64,000 nucleotides of DNA, taken from BJGO01 sp039810885 (GTDB lineage: Bacteria > Bacteroidota > Bacteroidia > Chitinophagales > UBA10324). Both the position numbers and the translations under genes were made by a program. Shown piece by piece: positions 8,606 to 18,200 of the stretch (its first letter is position 1; the number at the start of each line of letters is the position of its first letter). The stretch spans positions 1-64,000 of the forward strand of contig JBDHXV010000005.1 of assembly GCA_039810885.1 (NCBI GenBank). Direction: 5' to 3'. The notes under the pieces are model-generated. The model was given only the letters and a program-made list of their open reading frames with translations. It was not told the origin of the DNA and searched no databases.

Positions 8606-10261
8606 TTATGGTTTCACCTTGTTGGCCATATAGAAATAATAATTCTCATCATTAACACTGTTGGGTGTATCTATCTTATGAAAGTATTTCAGGTGAATAT
8701 CGGTACCTGCGATATGGTCTTCCATAAACGTATGGTTCTTCTGATCGGGCCCAATAAATGTTAACGGTGTGCTTAATATCAGAAGCACCGTATCATGTTT
8801 AAGCACCTGTTCATTGAGTTCCGAGATGATATCATTGAAGCTAACCTTTGAGCGTCGAGCTCCGTCCCAAATGATAAAACGTTGCTCTCGCTTTGACTCG
8901 GGCAAGAATACGGCATTATGGGTATAGTAGGTTAAGGGTGAGACGATAAAATCGCTGCTTCCCATAAGGGCATAGCGGTTCAATTTATTTTTCATGATAT
9001 ATTCACCCGCCGACGTGAAATTTGAAAAAGGATACTTCAAATCCTTGTAAAATGCAATTGAAGCTGAGTACACATTGAAAAGAAGAATAGCAATAAATGC
9101 ATATCGGGCAAGAGAATCGAGGAATGAATTTTGAATAATGCTTACAAGTTGCTTATCATTTTTATAAAACTCGGCTAAAGAATAAGCTGTTAGTAAAAAG
9201 ATAAATAGATGGCCTGAATATCGGTATGGGCGCATATTGGTGAGATAAAGAAAAAGCAACATGGCCATAGTGCCACTCAAATAAAATAAGACAACACGAG
9301 AATGTGCTGTGAAATACAGTCCAAAAAGAATCAATGTCAGAAAGCCTAAATAAAATGCAGTACTTAACTCCTGATTTAAGAGTACATGAAAATTCCAGTA
9401 AATATGATTTTCTGTTGGAAGGATAACAAAGTAATTGGTAAAAATTTTAGACAGTGCAAACTTGACGGCATTCATATCCAACCCTTTTGTATAATTAACA
9501 GGATATGAATTGTCCGGCTCGCTTTTTATGAAGTGATAGCTGATTCCCGTAGCGATGATAAAAAAGATTAGCACAACAAATGCACCGTACACACGCACTC
9601 TACTCAGTGATTTCTCGCGTAGGTAAATAAGATAATCTGTAAAAATTAATGCCATAAGCGCTGCACTCATCACCATGCCCAAAACGCTGGTATTGGACAA
9701 CAGTAATAATAACAGCCCGAGTACAACATAGCGCCAAACAACACTAAGAGAACTCTTTGAGGACTTATATATGTACTGAGTATAAAGAGCGATTGCAGCG
9801 AAAAACAACATGATACCTAACCCATAGCTGCGCACAACAATGTTGTATTCAAAAAACAGAAAATAACTAAACGAAGAAAGAATTTTTAACCGGTAATCAA
9901 GCGTAAAAAATTTGTTGAGCAGGTATATACTTACAGTAGCAATAATGCTGTGTATGATTTGAGAAACAAAAAAACTATCTATAAGATGTGATTGAATAAA
10001 AAGAATCAGATGCCACAGCGGAGGATGACCTTCGTATTTGATATTATTTAACAGTTCGCGAATGGAATAGCTCTCTCTCCCGAGTAAGTAAGCTTGTAAT
10101 TCATCGCGCCACGGTTCATGATAAAGGATAACAATAAAAGATAGAAGAAAGAAAACGATAGATAAGACTTCAGCCTGGTATGGAAAGCCGATATATTGTA
10201 CAACTCTTACATGCTTAGTTGTAGGAACTTTCTTTTTCTGAGCTTTTGATTTTGAGGGCAT
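8606..10261 (-). CDS. GT-C-like integral membrane glycosyltransferase (ArnT/GT39-like), putative
   Basis: 551 residues with about ten to twelve hydrophobic segments after a short Lys-rich cytoplasmic tail. Just after the first segment is HEPWRDELQAYLLGR, then EGHPPLWHLIL; an acidic motif in the first periplasmic loop plus a GHPPLW-like motif is characteristic of GT-C enzymes that use polyprenyl-phosphate sugars. The C-terminal 120 residues are a soluble periplasmic domain. Function is inferred from topology and these motifs only; donor and acceptor are unknown. The next gene downstream encodes a secreted protein and the one upstream a small exported protein, both on the same strand. Confidence 0.7.
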   Translation of the reverse strand: MPSKSKAQKKKVPTTKHVRVVQYIGFPYQAEVLSIVFFLLSFIVILYHEPWRDELQAYLLGRESYSIRELLNNIKYEGHPPLWHLILFIQSHLIDSFFVSQIIHSIIATVSIYLLNKFFTLDYRLKILSSFSYFLFFEYNIVVRSYGLGIMLFFAAIALYTQYIYKSSKSSLSVVWRYVVLGLLLLLLSNTSVLGMVMSAALMALIFTDYLIYLREKSLSRVRVYGAFVVLIFFIIATGISYHFIKSEPDNSYPVNYTKGLDMNAVKFALSKIFTNYFVILPTENHIYWNFHVLLNQELSTAFYLGFLTLILFGLYFTAHSRVVLFYLSGTMAMLLFLYLTNMRPYRYSGHLFIFLLTAYSLAEFYKNDKQLVSIIQNSFLDSLARYAFIAILLFNVYSASIAFYKDLKYPFSNFTSAGEYIMKNKLNRYALMGSSDFIVSPLTYYTHNAVFLPESKREQRFIIWDGARRSKVSFNDIISELNEQVLKHDTVLLILSTPLTFIGPDQKNHTFMEDHIAGTDIHLKYFHKIDTPNSVNDENYYFYMANKVKP

Positions 10262-10291
10262 AGCAGCAATCGCTGCGATGCAAAATAATCC

Positions 10292-10732
10292 TTATTTGTT
10301 ATAGATATAAACCAACTCATCGTATGATTCGAACATATATGTAGCGGACTTGCTTCCATCCAACTCTTGAAAAGTAACTTTAAAACTTTTCTGCTCACCT
10401 TCTTCCGTTTCAAACTTAATGGTAGAATTACCCGGAGCAATATGTTCTTCTTTAAATAGGATGACGTTATCGTCATCGTCTTTTATTTGAATATATACGT
10501 GATAGCCTTTAGACTCTTTCATGCAGAGATAATAGCCATTTTCTTTTTGTACATATTCAATCTCCGGCTTGAAGTTTTTATACTTACCGCTTTGAGCAGT
10601 TGGGTTACGACTGTCTAAAGAGAATTTTCGTACCATAACAGAATCTATCGGTTTTTCCGTAGAAGTGTTTTGGGCTCTTGACACAGCAGCGATTGCAGTG
10701 AACAGGAGAAGAAAAAACAAAATACGTTTCAT
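10292..10732 (-). CDS. Small exported protein of unknown function
   Basis: I do not recognise this gene. The ATG at 10732 gives 146 residues with a typical signal peptide (MKRILFFLLLFTAIAAVSRAQ); an in-frame ATG five codons upstream is less likely. The mature part is charged and strand-rich, with an acidic cluster (IKDDDDNV) and an alternating hydrophobic C-terminus (SATYMFESYDELVYIY). It lies 30 bases upstream of the GT-C-like gene and could be its co-transcribed partner. Confidence 0.6.
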   Translation of the reverse strand: MKRILFFLLLFTAIAAVSRAQNTSTEKPIDSVMVRKFSLDSRNPTAQSGKYKNFKPEIEYVQKENGYYLCMKESKGYHVYIQIKDDDDNVILFKEEHIAPGNSTIKFETEEGEQKSFKVTFQELDGSKSATYMFESYDELVYIYNK

Positions 10733-10827
10733 AATGACCAAACACATGTTCGGTAAAGATTGAAACGATTAGATACCAACGTATTTAATAATCGTTAAAC
10801 GGCAGAATTTAGGTGTTGAATATCTGA

Positions 10828-11883
10828 TTATGACCTCTCTCTGGCAACTTCCTGATGCTTTACAGGGTTTGCCGTGCGCTCATCAAATGCGGCTCGATGA
10901 TCTAATATATCTATAGCTGTAAACAAAGCCTGACGAAAAGAGTCTTCATTGGCAAGGTTTCGCCCAGCAATATCGAACCCCGTGCCGTGGTCCGGTGAGG
11001 TACGCACCACGGATAATCCCGCTGTGAAGTTAGTGCCCGAAGAAAAGCTTAATGTTTTAAAAGGAATCAAGCCTTGGTCGTGATACATAGCCAGGATAGC
11101 GTCAAATGAGCGAAATTGTCCTGAACCAAAAAATCCGTCGGCGGAATACGGACCAAAAACAATCATTCCATTCTGCTTTGCGTTTGCTATTGCAGGGAGG
11201 ATTTCATTGAGTTCTTCCTGCCCGATTAATCCGTTATCCCCTGCGTGTGGGTTCAAGCCCAATACGGCGATACGTGGTTTATCTATTCCAAAATCTCGTC
11301 GTAGTGATTTAAACAGAAGGGTGAGTTTGCGCTCGACACGCTCTCGTGTAATTTGAGCAGCGACATCCTGTATCGGCACATGTGTTGTAACCGTGGCCAC
11401 CCGCAAATCATCATGGAGTAAAATCATCAAAGGCTCTTGATTGGTTTTCGCAGCCAGGTATTCTGTGTGTCCTGAGTAGTTAAATGTAGAAGATTGAATA
11501 CTTTTTTTGTTGATGGGGGCAGTAACCAATGCATGAATATGTCCACCAAGCAAATCCACGGTAGCGGCTTCGAGGCTCTTACGGGCATAGGCTCCGCCAA
11601 CTTCATTTTGCACACCTAACTGCACATGGACTTCCTCTTCATAACAGTTGATAATGTTCAGCGTGTTTAATTGTAGATGCTCGATGCTCTTTTGATTTAC
11701 AGAGTTGATGGCATTTAAGTTTAATGCTTTTCGATGAAACGAAACCACTTTCGAGGAGCCGTATAACACAGGAGTAATGCGCTCGTACATTCTGTTGTCG
11801 GAGAATGTCTTTAATACTACCTCTAAGCCAACACCATTAATGTCGCCTGTGGTAATGCCGATGATATATTTGTTATTGTTCAT
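10828..11883 (-). CDS. pdxA: 4-hydroxythreonine-4-phosphate dehydrogenase PdxA
   Basis: Cytoplasmic NAD-dependent enzyme of the DXP-dependent route to pyridoxal phosphate: it oxidises 4-phosphohydroxy-L-threonine to the amino-keto acid condensed by PdxJ. The 351-residue length fits the family. Visible motifs are the N-terminal TTGDINGVGLE, the metal-ligand region YSGHTEYLA (H139), NPHAGD (H213) and YHDQGLIPFK (H268). Its start overlaps the end of the leucyl aminopeptidase gene by 11 bases, so translation is probably coupled. The other PdxA-pathway genes are not in the window. Confidence 0.95.
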   Translation of the reverse strand: MNNNKYIIGITTGDINGVGLEVVLKTFSDNRMYERITPVLYGSSKVVSFHRKALNLNAINSVNQKSIEHLQLNTLNIINCYEEEVHVQLGVQNEVGGAYARKSLEAATVDLLGGHIHALVTAPINKKSIQSSTFNYSGHTEYLAAKTNQEPLMILLHDDLRVATVTTHVPIQDVAAQITRERVERKLTLLFKSLRRDFGIDKPRIAVLGLNPHAGDNGLIGQEELNEILPAIANAKQNGMIVFGPYSADGFFGSGQFRSFDAILAMYHDQGLIPFKTLSFSSGTNFTAGLSVVRTSPDHGTGFDIAGRNLANEDSFRQALFTAIDILDHRAAFDERTANPVKHQEVARERS

Positions 11884-13315
11884 TGAATCTATTTTTTAAA
11901 AACTTCAACACTAAGCGCAAACCTATGGCGGTTGCGTTTTTTCCACGATAGCTCATCGAAGAATGCAAGAATGCAAGACCTGCGATGTCAAGATGTACCC
12001 AAGGATAGTCGGTAAATTTTTGTAAAAACTTACCTGCAGTAATTTGACCGGCTAATGCACCACCTACATTTTTCATATCTGCAATATCACTATCCAGTAA
12101 TTCACCATATTCATCCCACAGCGGGAAATAAACTAAACGTTCATATACAGCATCTCCGGCTTTCTCTAATTGCTCCATCGTGTTCTTTTCCGCCGTACTC
12201 ATATAAGCTATCGCAAAGTTTCCTAATGCACGGTGTGCTGCACCGGTGAGTGTAGCCATATCAATAACCATCTCGGGCTCATACTGTTTAGCATAGCTGA
12301 GGGCATCAGCTAAAACCATTCGACCTTCTGCATCGGAATTTAGCATTTCTACTGTCATACCATTGTACATTTTGATAATGTCTCCGGGCGCAAAGGCATT
12401 GCCCCCGGGGCGGTTATCTGTTGCCGGCATCAATGCAATCAAATGAATGGGCCACTTCATTTTTGCAGCAGCATAAATTACTCCACCCATAGTAGCGGCT
12501 CCGGCCATATCGCATTTCATATAATCCATGCTGTTGCCGGTGGGTTTTAGACTTAACCCGCCCGTATCATACACCACTCCTTTACCTATCAGTACAATAG
12601 GCTTTTTGTTTTTTGCGTTATCAGGCTTGTATTCCATAATTGTGAAAGTTGGGGGGTCTATGCTTCCCTGATTAACTGAAAGTAAACCTCCCATTCCCAG
12701 TTCGATTATTTTCTTCTTATTGAATACAGTTACTTTTATTCCGGCTTCATTACCCATTTTGCTGAAAGCAGCGGACAACCCTTCCGCATTCAAATGATTC
12801 ACAGGTTCATTTACCAAATCTTTCACACGATATGAAGCATCTATAATGGCGTTCAATTCCATTATCTGCGCTTTTGTTATTTGCGTATCCTGAATACGAA
12901 TAGTTTGCAGTCGATTTTCTTTTTTATCTGCGTCTTTTTTATATTGAATAAACTGATAGTTGCCTAAAGCCATGCCTTCAGCAACAAAATAGGTTGCACC
13001 CTGTATGGAGCTGAAATTCTGAATTAATACACTTTTACATTTGTGTTTGTTCGTCTGGGCATTTAATGTGTTCCCATATTTGCGTAACTCTTCGTGTGTT
13101 TTATAGGCTTCGTCTTTTGAATCAACTATTTGTACAATTTTCACACTCTGATTAAAAAAAAGAATCTGCTTCATTTCTTTTTTCATCCAAGTTTGCACAT
13201 TCTCGATTTCTTGTTTATTTAATCCGCACTTGCTAAGATTGGTCTTTTTATCAATTAACAGAATTTGTGCATCGAACTTCGATGACTTAGAATCTAATTG
13301 TATATTGGGCTTCAT
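11873..13315 (-). CDS. pepA: Leucyl aminopeptidase, M17 family
   Basis: Cytosolic di-metal aminopeptidase that removes N-terminal residues from peptides; 480 residues. The C-terminal catalytic domain shows the metal and catalytic motifs VLIGKGVVYDTGGLSLKP, MKCDMAGAA and NSDAEGRMVLADAL; the family signature is normally NTDAEGR, so Ser replaces Thr, a conservative change. The N-terminal domain (residues 1-160) is divergent, as usual in this family. It diverges from rsmA and overlaps pdxA downstream. A TAGTTTTG motif (13342-13349, minus strand) sits 26 bases before the start and may be its -7 box. Confidence 0.92.
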   Translation of the reverse strand: MKPNIQLDSKSSKFDAQILLIDKKTNLSKCGLNKQEIENVQTWMKKEMKQILFFNQSVKIVQIVDSKDEAYKTHEELRKYGNTLNAQTNKHKCKSVLIQNFSSIQGATYFVAEGMALGNYQFIQYKKDADKKENRLQTIRIQDTQITKAQIMELNAIIDASYRVKDLVNEPVNHLNAEGLSAAFSKMGNEAGIKVTVFNKKKIIELGMGGLLSVNQGSIDPPTFTIMEYKPDNAKNKKPIVLIGKGVVYDTGGLSLKPTGNSMDYMKCDMAGAATMGGVIYAAAKMKWPIHLIALMPATDNRPGGNAFAPGDIIKMYNGMTVEMLNSDAEGRMVLADALSYAKQYEPEMVIDMATLTGAAHRALGNFAIAYMSTAEKNTMEQLEKAGDAVYERLVYFPLWDEYGELLDSDIADMKNVGGALAGQITAGKFLQKFTDYPWVHLDIAGLAFLHSSMSYRGKNATAIGLRLVLKFLKNRFNEQ

Positions 13316-13341
13316 CTATGTTTAAAGAATTTTAAGAGCCT

Positions 13342-13349
13342 CAAAACTA
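13342..13349 (-). promoter_or_regulatory. Possible -7 box of the pepA-pdxA unit
   Basis: TAGTTTTG on the minus strand matches TAnnTTTG and lies 26 bases before the pepA start. I see no convincing TTG-type -33 element at the expected distance, so this is half a promoter at best. Confidence 0.3.
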
Positions 13350-13399
13350 CTGATAAATTTTACCCCGTACATTTACATACACACACAGCGGTTACCTTT

Positions 13400-14176
13400 A
13401 TGAATGATTATACGGCAAAGAAATCTTTGGGGCAACACTTTCTAACGGACAGCCACATAACTCAAAAAATAATTGAATCATTCAGCCCATCACCGCTTGA
13501 AGTTGTATTAGAAATTGGTCCGGGCAAAGGGGTTCTTACCGAATATTTATTTCAGCGCTATGGCGATGTTGTATATGTATGCGACATTGATGAACGCAGT
13601 ATTTCATATCTTAAAAAAAAATACCCTGAAAGAAGTCGACAACTTATACAGGCAGATATTATGCAATTAGATTTCGATTTGCACTTTGGGCAGAAACAAG
13701 TTAGTGTTATCGGAAATTTTCCATATAATATTTCTACACAAATTATTTTTAAACTATTGGAAGAAAAATATCGGGTGCCGTTGATTATTGGTATGTTTCA
13801 AAAGGAAGTAGCCAAACGTTTTGCTGCATCTCATGGCAATAAGGAGTATGGAATAACGACCGTCTTATTACAGGCATATTATGATGTGCAATATTTGTTT
13901 GATGTTTCGCCGGAAAGTTTTTCCCCGCCGCCCAAAGTGACATCGGGCGTTATTGAGATAACACGCAAGGTTACACAGCCTAAGATATTACACGAAGAAC
14001 TTTTTATTAAAATGATAAAAGCAGGATTTAATATGCGCAGAAAGACTTTACGAAATGCATTAGCAGTATTAGGATTAAAATTTGAAATCAAGCATCAAGA
14101 GATATTAACCAAACGCGCTGAACAATTAAGTGTGGAAGATTGGATTTTATTTGCAAACGAAATGACTAAGCAATGA
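13400..14176 (+). CDS. rsmA: 16S rRNA (adenine1518-N6/adenine1519-N6)-dimethyltransferase
   Basis: Dimethylates two adjacent adenines in the 3'-terminal hairpin of 16S rRNA during 30S assembly. The ATG at 13400 (258 residues) is chosen because the conserved N-terminus KKSLGQHFLTD follows immediately; a longer frame from 13298 overlaps the divergent pepA and carries unrelated sequence. SAM-binding motif I (VLEIGPGKGVLTEYL) and the catalytic NFPYNIS motif IV are intact, followed by the helical C-terminal domain. The stop overlaps the next ATG (ATGA), indicating an operon with the dehydrogenase gene. Confidence 0.96.
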   Translation: MNDYTAKKSLGQHFLTDSHITQKIIESFSPSPLEVVLEIGPGKGVLTEYLFQRYGDVVYVCDIDERSISYLKKKYPERSRQLIQADIMQLDFDLHFGQKQVSVIGNFPYNISTQIIFKLLEEKYRVPLIIGMFQKEVAKRFAASHGNKEYGITTVLLQAYYDVQYLFDVSPESFSPPPKVTSGVIEITRKVTQPKILHEELFIKMIKAGFNMRRKTLRNALAVLGLKFEIKHQEILTKRAEQLSVEDWILFANEMTKQ

Positions 14177-15093
14177 AGGTTCTAATTACAGATATGGTTG
14201 ATCCGCTTCTTATTGAAGGATTAACTGAGCTTGGATATCAGCCCGATTATCAGCCGAACATAAATTTATATGATGTGGCAGAATGCATTCATAATTATGT
14301 AGGCATTATTGTTACCACTAAAATAGCATTGGATAGCGCATTAATTCAAAGAGCAGAAAAGCTGAAGTTCATAGCAAGGCTTGGCTCAGGTACGGACCAT
14401 ATAGACACTGAAGCAGCCCTTACTAAAAATATTCGATTAATTACAACACCGGAAGCTAATGCGGGAAGTGTAGGTGAGCATGCCGTGGGTATGATTATCC
14501 ATCTTCTGCACAATTTTTCAACTTCTCACGATGCAGTAAAACGAGGAATCTTCGACAGTAATTCGTTCCGTGTACAAGAACTTAGTGAACTCACCGTAGG
14601 TATTATCGGCTATGGAAACACAGGTTCAGCTTTTGCAAAACGATTGCAAGGATTTGATACGGAAGTTATCGGCTTTGACAAGTATCGAGATAGTTTTGAT
14701 CAATATTGCAAAAAGGTTTCTTTGCAAGAACTGCAAAAACGAGCACACATCCTGGGCATTCATCTTCCACTGACCAAAGAAACGCGCAACTTGATAACGG
14801 CATCTTACCTTTCCCGATTTGAGAGACTTTGGTTTGTAATTAACACATCTCGTGGAAATATTTTAAACCTGCACGCCGTACTTGATATGGTGAACAAAGA
14901 GTCATTACAAGGAGCAGGTCTTGATGTTATTGATAATGAAGAGGTGGAAACATACACTCAAGAAGAAAAAGAATTCTATCATCTCCTCAGCATACATCCG
15001 CGAATATTAATCACACCACACATTGCCGGCAAAAGCCACAGTACCCGTAAGCAGCATGCCAAAATACTTTTAAAAAAATTAAAAAGTTTTTAA
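14173..15093 (+). CDS. D-isomer-specific 2-hydroxyacid dehydrogenase (NAD), SerA-like
   Basis: 306 residues. NAD(P)-dependent oxidoreductase of the phosphoglycerate dehydrogenase superfamily: substrate domain in residues 1-95, Rossmann motif VGIIGYGNTG (G146-G151), catalytic Arg in NTSRGNILN (R227), an acidic cluster DNEE (254-257) and catalytic His in TPHIAG (H283). It lacks the C-terminal ACT domain of long SerA proteins, as do many short PGDHs. Substrate could be 3-phosphoglycerate or another 2-hydroxy acid; no other serine genes are nearby to decide. Translation is coupled to rsmA by a 4-base overlap. Confidence 0.85.
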   Translation: MKVLITDMVDPLLIEGLTELGYQPDYQPNINLYDVAECIHNYVGIIVTTKIALDSALIQRAEKLKFIARLGSGTDHIDTEAALTKNIRLITTPEANAGSVGEHAVGMIIHLLHNFSTSHDAVKRGIFDSNSFRVQELSELTVGIIGYGNTGSAFAKRLQGFDTEVIGFDKYRDSFDQYCKKVSLQELQKRAHILGIHLPLTKETRNLITASYLSRFERLWFVINTSRGNILNLHAVLDMVNKESLQGAGLDVIDNEEVETYTQEEKEFYHLLSIHPRILITPHIAGKSHSTRKQHAKILLKKLKSF

Positions 15094-15183
15094 AAGGATA
15101 TTAATGTTTTTAATCTCATTGTCAGGCTAACGTAAAAAGTAAATACGACCATAATACACTAACCAGAATAAATTTTACTTTAG

Positions 15184-15213
15184 TTTGGTAATTCCGTTTA
15201 ACGATTATATTTG
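15184..15213 (+). promoter_or_regulatory. Promoter of the TonB-receptor operon
   Basis: TTTG at 15184-15187, an 18-base spacer and TATATTTG at 15206-15213 match both elements of the Bacteroidota primary-sigma promoter. It lies 41 bases upstream of the receptor ATG and is the likely start for all three genes to 23915. Confidence 0.75.
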
Positions 15214-15254
15214 TCCACCTTCAAAAAAGAACCCACAACTAAACCTAATTGAGT

Positions 15255-18200
15255 ATGAGAAAAATTTACTCGCTACTTATCGTTATACTTTTACTTTCAA
15301 CAGGAGCTTTCGCACAAACCGGTGAATTGCAGGGAAAGGTAATAGATGCAGAAACGAATAAAGGAATCGGCTTTGCTCCCGTAGCTATCATACAGGGAGG
15401 GGTGCAAAAGGCAGGGGGCTATACCGAAGATGATGGTTCGTATTCCATCAAGCCTATTATTCCGGGCACATACACGGTGAAGGTTTCTTTTGTTGGCTAC
15501 AATCCTATAGAAATAAATAATGTAATTATTAGCTCAGATAAAATGTCCACACTCACCATTAAGATGACCCGAGTGGTGAATGAAATTAAACCTGTAATCA
15601 TCACAGCTGAGCGTAAACTGGTTGACCCGGATAAAACACAAACTGGCGATACGAAAACCAAAACAGAAATTCAACAAATTGCTACCTCACGCAATAATCC
15701 AAACGACTTAGTCGGCATGTCTGCGGGTGTTTTTCAACGCGATAATGGGCAATCATTAAACGTGGGAGGTAACCGTGATTACAATAATAGGTATTATGTG
15801 GACGGTATTCCGATGCGCGGCAACATTAATTTGCCATCCACAGCTATTGAGCAATTAACGCTAATCTCAGGAGGTATCCCGGCTAAATATGGTGACGCTA
15901 CGGGAGGTATTATTACCATTACCACACGTGGCCCGTCAAAAATATTCAGCGGCGGTTTAGAATTAAATACCTCACACTTCTTAGATGGATTTGGCTATAA
16001 ACTGGTTAACTTTAACATTAGCGGACCTATATATACCAAATACAAAAAGACAGATACCTCACAAGCAAAAATCGGATTCTTCTTCTCCGGAGAATATTTG
16101 GGAAATAAAGATGGCAGCCCCTCTGCATTAGGTATTTGGCGTGTTAAAGACGATGTACTTACCACAATAAGACAAAATCCACTTATTCCCAATCCGAGTG
16201 GGTTTGGTTATTCTAACAGAGCATCGTTTGTGCATGCATCCGACTTGCAAAATGTTAAATCCCGCTTGAATGATCGAGATAACAATTTTCGTTTTGCTTC
16301 TAAGATTGATTTCCGCCTCACGGATTACATAAACGTTACTGTGGGAGGGAATGCCGACTTGCAATTCTCACGCATTGATTATGATGGCCTAAATTCAATG
16401 TTTAACTATTACAACAACGTACGCCTCGATGAGCGTACTTATCGTGGATTTATTCGCTATACACAGCGTTTTAAAAACTCAATCACTGCTGAAAATAAAT
16501 CAGCCTCGGTATTCCAAAATGCCTTTTACAACATTCAACTTGACTATACACACTTCGTTCAAACCATTGATAATGACGTGTTGAAAAAGCCTTTTGATTA
16601 CAGCTACTACGGCAAGTTTAAGACCTATAAAGCACCTCAATATTCTTATACTACAGATAGTATAATGACTCCGAATGGCTACAGACCAATCTCAGCAAAC
16701 TACTTTACAGGTTATGCAGATACTCTAGTAACCTATCAACCATCAGATTTGAACCCGGATTTATCCAATTACATAATTGACTACTATTCCTTATCCGGCA
16801 GCACTCCTATTGATGGAATCTATGGATTAAACGGAAATTCCTCTCTTTACCGCAGTTTAAATACGATGTTGAATAATGGAGGATTATTCAACGGATTCTC
16901 CCCCAGTGATATTTATTCACTCTATCGCGCATCAGGTTATACTCAAGGTGAAATTAGAAAGTTAACGAATGACCAATATCGCTTATCCTTCCAGGGCTCA
17001 GTGGATATTGTGCGCCCATCATCTATTGGCGGAGAAAAAAACCGACACGCTCTGGAGTTTGGCTTTGAATATGAGCAGCGCGATGATCGAGGCTACAGAA
17101 TATTCCCTACAGGCGGTATAGGAATTTGGGGACTTGCGCGTCAACTCACCAATTCCCATTTAATCCTTGATAAGGATAATCCAATTATGGTTTACTCACA
17201 AGGAGGGGTGTTTATGGATACGGTAAATTACAACTATAAAAATGATGGCACTCAATCGTTCTTCGATTACAACCTTCGTAATAAAATAGGAGCCTCCCAA
17301 TCAGAGTTTCTTGACATCAACAATATGGACCCATCCACTTTCAGCATAAATATGTTTAGCCCGGATGAATTGTTTAATAATGGTAACACGTACATTCAAT
17401 ATTGGGGATACGACTGGCGCGGAAATCGCTTAAAGTCACAGCCCTCATTCTTCGACTTTTTCACAAAGAAAGAAACCGTAGATGGGCGCGAAATTTATAC
17501 CAGGCCCATAGGCTCTTTCCGCCCCATTTATGCTGCTGCTTATATCCAAGATCGTTTCAACTTTAAAGACCTTGTATTCAATATCGGATTACGCATTGAC
17601 CGCTACGATGCAAACCAAAAAGTACTAAAAGACCAGTATTCTCTTTTCCCTATCCGCACCGTTGGGGATGTAACATCAATAAATGGTCAGGAAGTATCAC
17701 ATCCGGATAATATTGGTAAAAATTATGTCGTCTATGTGAATAATGCTGAAAACCCAACATCTATACTGGGTTACCGTGATAAAGACACTTGGTATGATGC
17801 TACAGGTGCAGAAATTTCAGACCCCAAAATTATTGCACAAAATTCAGCAACGGGTCGCATAGAACCTTATTTAGCTGCGGGATACACTCGTAAATCAACC
17901 ATAACGGAAGCCGGCTTTAAGGACTATGACCCGCAGATTAATTTCTTGCCTCGCATTGCCTTTTCATTTCCAATATCTGATGAAGCATTATTCTTCGCTC
18001 ACTACGATGTGTTACTTCAGCGCCCCTTCAATAACCGTTCAACACCATATAACTACGAATTTTGGCAACAGATTGCCGTAAACTCAAGATTTAATAATCC
18101 GGATTTATTACCCGAAAAAACAATTGACTATCAAGTTGGATTCCAGCAAGCCATAAGCAAAACATCGGCACTAACTATATCGCTTACATACAAAGAATTA

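Noticed and set aside
12300..12360. Altered M17 aminopeptidase signature (NSDAEGR instead of NTDAEGR) as a sign of lost activity
   Set aside because: Ser for Thr is conservative and all metal-binding residues remain; I regard the enzyme as active.
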